A DNA stretch of 6,416 bases, from the NCBI GenBank assembly GCA_001828445.1, contig MHYJ01000032.1, positions 9,015 to 15,430 of the forward strand, in the 5' to 3' direction. The stretch is from Planctomycetes bacterium RBG_16_43_13. GTDB taxonomy: Bacteria; Planctomycetota; MHYJ01. Below are positions 1 to 5,106 of the stretch, in pieces. How positions within the stretch are numbered: the stretch's first letter is position 1; each line of letters begins with the position of its first letter. The notes under the pieces are model-generated. The model did not search any database. It saw only the letters and a program-made list of their open reading frames with translations, and was not told where the DNA came from. The translations under genes and the position numbers were made by a program.

Positions 1-272
1 CCGCTGACATATTATCAACTATTGGAAAGAAAAAGGGGGGGCGCATATTGGTCGGTTTCGCTTTGGAGACGGACGATATGGAGCGTAACGCAATCAAGAA
101 ACTAAAGAGTAAAAACCTTGACTATATAATTGTGAATGACCCATCCTCATTTGGTGCAGATACTCTTTATGCGACCATATTAGGTAGAAACGGTTACAGG
201 GCAGTGCTGAAGAACATTACAAAGAATTCCCTTGCTAAGAAAATAGTTGGGCTTGTAGAGAGACAGGTCTAA
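1..272 (+). CDS. coaBC: CoaBC (phosphopantothenoylcysteine decarboxylase / phosphopantothenate-cysteine ligase), C-terminal end, 5' truncated
   Basis: The bifunctional enzyme makes 4'-phosphopantothenoylcysteine with its ligase domain (CoaB, CTP-dependent) and decarboxylates it with its flavin domain (CoaA-side CoaC), two steps of coenzyme A synthesis in the cytoplasm. Only the last 89 residues are here, read in the frame starting at position 3 and ending at the TAA at 270-272. The visible part is the end of the CoaB ligase domain: a GFALETDD segment matching the family GFAAET motif, then KKLKSKNLDYIIVND matching the family K(R/K)KNxDxIVxND block, then SFGADT matching the GFGSDT block, then a short helical tail. 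Reading upstream of the first in-frame TTG (48) continues family-like sequence (ADILSTIGKKKGGR), so the gene enters from outside the window and does not start at 48. The last 38 bp overlap the convergent endonuclease V gene. An A5G7 run at 30-41 lies inside the frame, which stays intact across it. Recognition is by recalled family motifs; confidence is high. Confidence 0.9.
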   Translation, partial: ADILSTIGKKKGGRILVGFALETDDMERNAIKKLKSKNLDYIIVNDPSSFGADTLYATILGRNGYRAVLKNITKNSLAKKIVGLVERQV

Positions 273-933
273 TCACATCCTTCCCACCCGCCGCCAAATC
301 AGCGAGGCGCGTCGGCTCAGGCAGGCGATACCCTTGACAGCACTTCATCGCATAACTTATGGCAGTCGGCAAATCAATCTTGTGCCCAATAGAAATATAC
401 ATCGGATTGGTTTTATCCTTCGTCCGTAGAACCGCACCTATAACTTCGTCTTTGTCGTGCAATTCCGCAAATGAACCCGCCTTTTCACTTGGCTCGTCAT
501 ACTTACCGCACAATAGCGACTTCGCACACCCGATAGATGGTTTATTGAGCAGGAGCCCTAAATGCGCCGCTATACCAAACCTGCGAGGGTGGGCTATGCC
601 CTGCCCATCTACCATTATTAAATCTGGTTCCTGTCTCACCTTCTCAAATGCATCTATTATAGATGGGCTTTCACGAAATGATAGAAGCCCTGGTATATAG
701 TCGAACTCCACTTTCTTTGTTACCACATACTGTTCGAGCGGTTTGAGTTCAGGAAAACTAATAATGACTATTGCCGCAATCGCCGTTGTGCTTTTTATAC
801 TTATATCGACGCCTGCAATTCTCTTTACATCTTTGACGTGGTTCTCCATTATTACCTGCCGACGCAATTTATTCTGAATACTCATCGCCTCGGCTGGTGA
901 GACATCCCACTTGTGCAACTGCCGTGCCTTCAT
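235..933 (-). CDS. nfi: Endonuclease V (deoxyinosine 3'-endonuclease)
   Basis: Endonuclease V cuts DNA at the second phosphodiester bond 3' of deoxyinosine, starting repair of deaminated adenine in a Mg-dependent reaction. The 232-residue product has close to the family's usual length of about 220-230. Metal-site residues are visible: D43 in AGVDIS, E88 in YIPGLLSFRE, D109 in VDGQGIAHPRR, and H115 in the same block. Y79 of the YIPG wedge motif and the late GYRLPEPTR motif are also present. The open frame runs on to 1119 on this strand, but I start at the ATG at 933. From there the sequence begins MKARQLHKWDVSPAEA, like the N-terminus of the Thermotoga maritima enzyme as I recall it, and an AGGATA ribosome site lies 6 nt upstream. 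A promoter match at 986-958 would also leave an upstream ATG at 972 outside the message. The gene is divergent from uppP (52-bp spacer) and its 3' end overlaps coaBC by 38 bp. All catalytic residues look intact. Confidence 0.95.
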   Translation of the reverse strand: MKARQLHKWDVSPAEAMSIQNKLRRQVIMENHVKDVKRIAGVDISIKSTTAIAAIVIISFPELKPLEQYVVTKKVEFDYIPGLLSFRESPSIIDAFEKVRQEPDLIMVDGQGIAHPRRFGIAAHLGLLLNKPSIGCAKSLLCGKYDEPSEKAGSFAELHDKDEVIGAVLRTKDKTNPMYISIGHKIDLPTAISYAMKCCQGYRLPEPTRLADLAAGGKDVIRPVSLQAQLFS

Positions 934-939
934 ACTTTC

Positions 940-945
940 TATCCT
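940..945 (-). promoter_or_regulatory. Ribosome binding site of endonuclease V
   Basis: On the minus strand AGGATA lies 6 nt before the ATG at 933. It is a partial match to the Shine-Dalgarno consensus. It helps to decide between the ATG at 933 and the in-frame ATG at 972, which has no purine-rich site before it. Confidence 0.6.
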
Positions 946-957
946 ATCTGCCGATAA

Positions 958-986
958 ATAATACGGCGACATACAGCCATTTTCAA
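958..986 (-). promoter_or_regulatory. Putative sigma70-type promoter of endonuclease V
   Basis: Read on the minus strand, TTGAAA (986-981) and TATTAT (963-958) are separated by exactly 17 bp (980-964). These match the -35 and -10 consensus at 4 to 5 of 6 positions each. Transcription would start near 950, giving a leader of about 17 nt that just includes the AGGATA ribosome site and the ATG at 933. The -35 element ends on the first base of the uppP start codon, so endonuclease V transcription would initiate within the 52-bp divergent spacer. Consensus inspection only. Confidence 0.6.
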
Positions 987-1756
987 TGAATATATTAGAG
1001 GCGGCTATACTTGGCTTGGTGCAGGGGCTGACGGAGTTTCTGCCCGTAAGTAGTTCGGGGCATTTAGCAATAGCGGAGAACCTCTTCGGCTTAAAAGGGG
1101 ACTCAAATCTATTCTTCATAGTTATGCTCCATTTGGCATCGCTCGCCGCTATAGTTGTCTACTATTGGCATAACTTTCTGAAACTCTTCACCACAAATCG
1201 CTACGAGATAGGATATATAGTGGTAGGTTCTATCCCAGCCGCTATAATCGGACTACTTTTTAAGAGGCAAATCGAAGCGACGTTTGAGGATGTGGTATTA
1301 GTATCGTTATTCCTATGCGTTACAGGAATATTTCTTTTTATTGCTGACCGCCTGTCGAGGGAGCGGGTAGAACTCCGAGAGGCGGGCATTTTGCGGATTA
1401 TAATAATTGGGATAGCACAGGCAGTAGCGATATTACCTGGCATCTCCCGCTCCGGCTCTACGATTGGAAGCGGGTTCTTGACAGGAATTAAGAGGACGGA
1501 CGCAGTTAGATTTTCCTTCTTCCTCGGAGCCCCAGCCATATTCGGAGCAGGCATCCTGACACTAAAGGATGCAATAGACCATAAAGTAACTGTAGATTTT
1601 CTGCCGATACTCATAGGAATGGGGATAGCATTCTTTGTAAGCTTGCTATCCATTAGGTTAGTTGAGTTGGTAGCCCAGAAGAATAAGTTTAGGATTTTTG
1701 CGTTTTACTGCCTCGTTGTGGGGCTAACAGCATTTGTGTATTTTATGTTGATATAA
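986..1756 (+). CDS. uppP: Undecaprenyl-diphosphatase (UppP/BacA family)
   Basis: This integral membrane enzyme dephosphorylates undecaprenyl diphosphate to undecaprenyl phosphate, renewing the lipid carrier for peptidoglycan and other envelope polymers; over-expression of the family confers bacitracin resistance. The 256-residue product carries both family signatures. The first is Q13-x3-E17 followed by FLPVSSSGH (H26), the accepted E/Q form of the ExxxE motif; E. coli has E at the position of Q13. The second is PGISRSGST at 151-159, with the catalytic arginine at R155. Hydrophobic segments lie roughly at 43-61, 76-92, 103-121, 136-152, 176-193, 205-224 and 236-256. The ATG at 986 is the natural family N-terminus (MNILEAAILGLVQGLTEF). 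No Shine-Dalgarno sequence is visible before it. A possible plus-strand -10 (TAATAC, 959-964) overlaps the opposing endonuclease V promoter, but its -35 is poor. ftsK follows 3 bp after the stop, so the two are almost certainly co-transcribed. Confidence 0.96.
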   Translation: MNILEAAILGLVQGLTEFLPVSSSGHLAIAENLFGLKGDSNLFFIVMLHLASLAAIVVYYWHNFLKLFTTNRYEIGYIVVGSIPAAIIGLLFKRQIEATFEDVVLVSLFLCVTGIFLFIADRLSRERVELREAGILRIIIIGIAQAVAILPGISRSGSTIGSGFLTGIKRTDAVRFSFFLGAPAIFGAGILTLKDAIDHKVTVDFLPILIGMGIAFFVSLLSIRLVELVAQKNKFRIFAFYCLVVGLTAFVYFMLI

Positions 1757-1759
1757 ACT

Positions 1760-4144
1760 ATGAGTAAGAAAGCGGTAGCAATTCCAGCAAGAGAGAAGAT
1801 GAAGGAGATGGCATCCCTCTTTTTCATCCTCTTCGCACTATTCGCACTACTCAGTTTGTTCACATATAGCGAGGGCGACATAAAGAGTGTAAAGTATCCT
1901 CCTAACAATCCAATACTAAATAAGGGCGGACAAGTCGGAGCGGCAATCGCCTACTTTTTATACGCAAACTTTGGTATAGCATCAATAATACTTGCCATAT
2001 TAACCGGTTTCTGGGCGTTTAAGATATTTTTTCGTCTGGAGGTAAAGCAGGTCTATATAAAACTCTCATCAGCATTTATAACAGTTCTTGCGTTTGCAAC
2101 ATTGATGGCTCTACTTTTTAATGCAGGCACATTCGGGCTTGGCGGAACAGCACCAACCGCAGGCGGGGTCTATGGAACTGTTCTAAAAGATGTTCTGGTC
2201 AACTATTTTGGCCCATTCGGAACGTTTCTAATAGTTCTGCTAATAATATCCGTCTCCGTAATACTATCCACCGATTGGATGGTATATGCAGGGGTTCTAA
2301 AATTCGCCGCAATAACAAAGATGGTGTCTATAAAAACTGCGGACGCGCTCTCAAGATGGAGACAGAGGCGCGCACTATATAAATCGACCCGTCTGGACGA
2401 AAAGAGAAAGGCAAAGTTGGAAGAGGAAATAGATGCCGAGATAAGAAAAATAGAACGGGAAGATTTGTATGAACAAGGCCTCACTAAACCGCTTATACCT
2501 CCTAAATCAACTATTGATTTAACCCATTCTGCACAGATACAACCAAGTGAACCACCACCAACCGCCGCTACTGCAAAACAGGAGAAGATGGACATAAAAA
2601 AGGAAAAGGCGATTGCAACTGCTACAGCTACGAAGCCCTATGAGCCACCACCAATAGATATATTTGAGGATAAGGTAGAGCGCATACACCAATCTACTGA
2701 AAAGGACATCAAGGAGCGAATCTTAGTCATAGAGACAACCCTTGCCAGCTTTGACGTAACGGCAAAGGTTGTGAACTTAGAGCCGGGACCTACAGTTACC
2801 ATCTATGAACTTGAACTCGCACCTGGTGTAAAGTATTCGAAAGTCGTAGGGCTTGCGGATGACCTTGCCATCTCGCTAAAGGCGCCGAATGTCCGCGTCA
2901 TCGCACCTATTCCAGGCAAGTCCACAATCGGCGTCGAGGTGCCTAACCCGTTCCCGGATGTCGTCCGCATCAGAGAGTTCCTGAAAGACGGCTACAAAGA
3001 CATAAATAAAATTATTTTACCATTACTCCTCGGCAAAACCAACGGCGGGGCTCCTATTATAAAGTCGCTGGCAGAGATGCCACACCTCCTCGTTGCAGGC
3101 ACCACTGGCTCAGGCAAGTCCGTCTGCCTAAACGCTATTATAACATCCTTGACAATCTCTATGTCTCCAGACGACCTGAAAATATTACTCATCGATCCGA
3201 AGATGGTAGAACTATCCGCTTTTAAGGACATCCCGCACCTTTGGTCACCGGTACTAACGGATATGAAGAAGGCGCCCTCTATCCTTGACTGGCTCGTCAA
3301 GGAAATGGATGAGCGATACAACCTTCTCTCAAGAGTTCAGGTGCGTAATATCGACCGCTTCAACCAACTCGGCGAGAAGAAGATTAAAGAACGTCTCTCC
3401 GAAGACGGCGATACCCCAGATGGCATCCCGACTCATCTGCCATACATAATCGTAATCGTTGACGAATTAGCCGACCTAATGATGATGGCGGCAAAAGAGG
3501 TCGAATACGCCATCACCCGCATAGCCCAGAAATCCCGCGCCGTCGGCATACACTTAGTAGTTGCTACTCAGAGACCGTCAGTTGATGTGATTACAGGACT
3601 TATAAAATCAAACATGCCCGCAAGGATAGCGTTCAAGGTTGCAGCTAAGGTTGACTCACGCACTATACTTGACCAGAACGGCGCCGAACGACTCCTTGGC
3701 AAGGGCGATATGCTCTTACTCCTACCGGGACAGTTCGCACCCATCCGCGCCCAGTGCACATATATAAGCGATAAGGAAATCCGCAACCTCACCGACTACC
3801 TGAAGGGCATCGGCGCCCCTACATACCACGAGGAGTTGGTAGAACTTGATGCAGATACCGACTTCGAGGGCACCGACAAGGACGAGCTCTTTAATGATGC
3901 AGTGAAAATAATCCTCGAGACCCAGCGCGGTTCTGTATCCCTATTACAGAGACGGCTCGGCATCGGCTACTCCCGCTCCGCCCGATTAGTTGACTATATG
4001 GCAAAGGTCGGCATCGTCGGCGAATACAAGGGCTCGTCTGCCCGAGACGTCCTGATGACCATCGACGAATGGGAAGGGAAAAAGGGCGTAAACTCTGATA
4101 CACAGACAACGCAAGTTACAACGACCACCGAAGCAGGCGAGTAG
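1760..4144 (+). CDS. ftsK: FtsK/SpoIIIE family DNA translocase
   Basis: This membrane-anchored, ATP-driven double-stranded DNA pump acts at the septum, clearing chromosome ends from the closing division plane and, in many bacteria, activating XerCD recombination at dif. The 794-residue protein has the full family architecture. Four N-terminal membrane segments lie near residues 18-35, 62-88, 104-122 and 152-178. A charged helical stretch (212-235) and a proline/alanine/threonine-rich linker (about 242-300) follow. The alpha domain spans about 301-410. The RecA-like motor domain has Walker A GTTGSGKS (447-454), Walker B IIVIVDE (563-569) and the VATQRPS motif (601-607). The C-terminal gamma winged-helix domain (about 705-771, with RRLGIGYSRSARL) reads orienting DNA sequences in characterised members. 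A Thr-rich tail (779-790) ends the protein. The linker is short compared with E. coli FtsK and closer to SpoIIIE/SftA-sized proteins. The ATG lies 3 bp after the uppP stop without a Shine-Dalgarno sequence, suggesting translational coupling. Base composition shifts within the gene, from AT-rich in the membrane part to C-rich in the motor part. Confidence 0.97.
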   Translation: MSKKAVAIPAREKMKEMASLFFILFALFALLSLFTYSEGDIKSVKYPPNNPILNKGGQVGAAIAYFLYANFGIASIILAILTGFWAFKIFFRLEVKQVYIKLSSAFITVLAFATLMALLFNAGTFGLGGTAPTAGGVYGTVLKDVLVNYFGPFGTFLIVLLIISVSVILSTDWMVYAGVLKFAAITKMVSIKTADALSRWRQRRALYKSTRLDEKRKAKLEEEIDAEIRKIEREDLYEQGLTKPLIPPKSTIDLTHSAQIQPSEPPPTAATAKQEKMDIKKEKAIATATATKPYEPPPIDIFEDKVERIHQSTEKDIKERILVIETTLASFDVTAKVVNLEPGPTVTIYELELAPGVKYSKVVGLADDLAISLKAPNVRVIAPIPGKSTIGVEVPNPFPDVVRIREFLKDGYKDINKIILPLLLGKTNGGAPIIKSLAEMPHLLVAGTTGSGKSVCLNAIITSLTISMSPDDLKILLIDPKMVELSAFKDIPHLWSPVLTDMKKAPSILDWLVKEMDERYNLLSRVQVRNIDRFNQLGEKKIKERLSEDGDTPDGIPTHLPYIIVIVDELADLMMMAAKEVEYAITRIAQKSRAVGIHLVVATQRPSVDVITGLIKSNMPARIAFKVAAKVDSRTILDQNGAERLLGKGDMLLLLPGQFAPIRAQCTYISDKEIRNLTDYLKGIGAPTYHEELVELDADTDFEGTDKDELFNDAVKIILETQRGSVSLLQRRLGIGYSRSARLVDYMAKVGIVGEYKGSSARDVLMTIDEWEGKKGVNSDTQTTQVTTTTEAGE

Positions 4145-4155
4145 TTACAAAATAA

Positions 4156-4201
4156 TAAGTTTCGATTGGTAATGCATTCCTATTTCTATTATACTATCTA
4201 C
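4156..4201 (+). promoter_or_regulatory. Promoter-bearing 46-bp repeat, copy 1, upstream of the zinc-ribbon membrane protein gene
   Basis: This 46-bp segment starts 12 bp after the ftsK stop and matches the segment at 4825-4870 at 38 of 46 positions with no gaps. The first 13 bases (TAAGTTTCGATTG) are identical. It contains a sigma70-type promoter: TTGGTA at 4166-4171, an 18-bp spacer, and TATACT at 4190-4195. Transcription would start near 4202, leaving a leader of only about 8 nt before the ATG at 4210. The conserved block extends upstream of the -35, which suggests either a regulator site or simple duplication of a promoter. Direct reading plus consensus matching. Confidence 0.6.
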
Positions 4202-4209
4202 ATTACTCT

Positions 4210-4827
4210 ATGCTAAAGAGCCGTCTCTGCAATATATGTTTAGATGCCTTCTCCCCAGTTGTTCTACACAGAGTTAGCGATAGATATAAAAGCGCCTGCA
4301 CTAAATGCCTGAAGACGATAAACCGAGATGGAGAGATATTGCTGACAGACCTATCGCAAGACGTCGCACCCACTGCAAAAGATACCGAGCAAATATCGAC
4401 TAACCTATTGACCACCCTGCAGAAGGAAGGCGTGGATCTCATATACGCAGTCAAGAGGTTCTTCCGTCTAACTAATTTAAGATGGCTTCTGACTACAGGA
4501 GCCAGAAGCACCACATATGTAACTATCTTTGCTTTAGCCACGCCCGGAGCCACATCATATCCTGCAATGCAGGGTGCCATCCTTGCCGATTTTACCACGT
4601 GGTTTTTATTTAGTGTATTCAAACTGCCATTTCAGGAGGTATCCTTCGCAATAGAGTTCTTCATATACGGCGGACTCTTCGGCGGATACCTAATCCATAG
4701 CGGAGGCGATGTAAGAATTCCAGATACGGCAGAGGCAACCGCATACGCATCTTTCGCCTTTCTTACCATAGCAATAGCAAAGATTAGTTGGTGGAGTATG
4801 AAGGTATTCGTCCTTGATGAGGATTAA
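4210..4827 (+). CDS. Hypothetical membrane protein with N-terminal four-cysteine zinc-ribbon-like motif
   Basis: I do not recognise this family. The 205-residue product begins with two CxxC pairs, C7-x2-C10 and C30-x2-C33, the spacing of a small zinc-binding knuckle or ribbon; H20 lies between them. A polar stretch (about 36-75) and a basic segment (KRFFRLTNLRW, 82-92) follow. The C-terminal half is hydrophobic and glycine-rich, with likely membrane segments near 101-112, 118-138, 144-163 and 176-198, and an acidic end (LDED). A cytoplasmic metal-binding head attached to a membrane domain is a reasonable inference; no enzymatic motif is visible. The ATG at 4210 is the only start ahead of the cysteine motif. 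It has no Shine-Dalgarno sequence and lies about 8 nt from the predicted transcription start, so translation may be nearly leaderless. The gene stands alone between two copies of a promoter-bearing repeat, downstream of ftsK and upstream of tRNA-His. A 139-residue open frame on the opposite strand has no recognisable features. Confidence 0.75.
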   Translation: MLKSRLCNICLDAFSPVVLHRVSDRYKSACTKCLKTINRDGEILLTDLSQDVAPTAKDTEQISTNLLTTLQKEGVDLIYAVKRFFRLTNLRWLLTTGARSTTYVTIFALATPGATSYPAMQGAILADFTTWFLFSVFKLPFQEVSFAIEFFIYGGLFGGYLIHSGGDVRIPDTAEATAYASFAFLTIAIAKISWWSMKVFVLDED

Positions 4828-4870
4828 GTTTCGATTGATACTGCCCTGCTATCTTTATTATAATATCTAC
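4825..4870 (+). promoter_or_regulatory. Promoter-bearing 46-bp repeat, copy 2, upstream of tRNA-His
   Basis: This second copy begins at the stop codon of the zinc-ribbon protein gene. It contains a near-consensus sigma70 promoter: TTGATA at 4835-4840 (5 of 6), an 18-bp spacer, and TATAAT at 4859-4864 (6 of 6). Transcription would start near 4871, giving a 5' leader of about 38 nt before the tRNA, which RNase P would remove. It is the stronger of the two copies, as expected for a tRNA promoter. The upstream block TAAGTTTCGATTG is identical in copy 1. Confidence 0.7.
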
Positions 4871-4908
4871 CGCAATTTTGCATTTTGATTTTTGAATTTC
4901 GTTAGTAT

Positions 4909-4984
4909 GGTGGCTGTAGCTCAACTTGGTTAGAGCACCTGGCTGTGGCCCAGGGGGTTGGGGGTTCAAATCCCCTCAGTCACC
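4909..4984 (+). tRNA. tRNA-His (anticodon GTG)
   Basis: The cloverleaf folds fully. The acceptor stem 4910-4916 pairs with 4977-4983 (one G-U pair). The D arm is 4919-4922 with 4933-4936, and the anticodon stem is 4938-4942 with 4950-4954. The anticodon GTG is at 4945-4947 in the loop CTGTGGC. The T arm is 4960-4964 with 4972-4976, with TTCAAAT in the loop. The histidine identity pair is visible: an encoded extra G at -1 (4909) opposite discriminator C73 (4984). The 3' CCA is not encoded, since the sequence continues C then TTTTT (4986-4990), so a CCA-adding enzyme is needed. The T-run may help to end transcription, but I see no separate hairpin. Promoter repeat copy 2 lies upstream and glmU follows with its own likely promoter. 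Confidence 0.97.
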
Positions 4985-5024
4985 CTTTTTATTTACGTCT
5001 TGAGTTCGCCCGCTATAAAATCTC

Positions 5025-5053
5025 TTGATTATCCAACCAACACAATTTACAAT
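5025..5053 (+). promoter_or_regulatory. Putative sigma70-type promoter of glmU
   Basis: TTGATT (5025-5030) and TACAAT (5048-5053) are separated by exactly 17 bp. They match the -35 at 4 of 6 and the -10 at 5 of 6. Transcription would start near 5060, giving a leader of about 47 nt to the GTG at 5107. The site lies downstream of tRNA-His, so glmU probably does not depend on read-through from the tRNA. It lacks the TAAGTTTCGATTG block of the two upstream promoters. Confidence 0.55.
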
Positions 5054-5088
5054 AGCTCTGTTTCTCACGTCTTGTAAGACTAGCTATT
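5051..5088 (+). repeat. Nested inverted repeat at the glmU promoter and leader
   Basis: AATAGCT (5051-5057) is the exact reverse complement of AGCTATT (5082-5088). Between them is a smaller inverted repeat, GTCTT (5069-5073) and AAGAC (5076-5080), around a 2-nt gap. The outer left arm overlaps the predicted -10, so at DNA level this could be an operator. In RNA only the inner arm would be fully transcribed, and its 2-nt loop makes a stable hairpin doubtful. It lies directly upstream of the ribosome site. Confidence 0.3.
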
Positions 5089-5092
5089 TTGG

Positions 5093-5099
5093 GAAGGAG
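5093..5099 (+). promoter_or_regulatory. Strong Shine-Dalgarno sequence that sets the glmU GTG start
   Basis: GAAGGAG lies 7 nt before the GTG at 5107. The frame is open back to a TTG at 5089, but that codon precedes the ribosome site and would put the site inside the coding sequence. The GTG also gives the normal short family N-terminus before LAAGKG. Confidence 0.85.
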
Positions 5100-5106
5100 T
5101 AGAGAA

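Noticed and set aside
48..272. A separate 74-residue gene starting with TTG at 48
   Set aside because: The frame is open to the window edge and the residues before 48 continue the CoaBC ligase domain, so it is the tail of a larger gene.
934..1119. N-terminal extension of the endonuclease V frame across the uppP start
   Set aside because: The extra 62 residues resemble no part of the family, overlap the uppP coding region, and would lie upstream of the predicted promoter. The ATG at 933 has a ribosome site and the family N-terminus.
2203..3792. Minus-strand open frames within ftsK
   Set aside because: They are antisense to well-conserved ftsK domains and show no recognisable protein features.
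4203..4622. 139-residue open frame on the minus strand opposite the unknown gene
   Set aside because: It has no domain, no ribosome site and no plausible partner. The plus-strand frame has a promoter, paired CxxC motifs and membrane segments.
4984..4990. T-run after tRNA-His as a complete intrinsic terminator
   Set aside because: Only five T residues follow the tRNA and no independent GC-rich hairpin precedes them, so I did not list a terminator.
5089..5106. TTG at 5089 as the glmU start
   Set aside because: It would place the strong GAAGGAG ribosome site inside the gene. The GTG at 5107 is correctly spaced from it and fits the family N-terminus.
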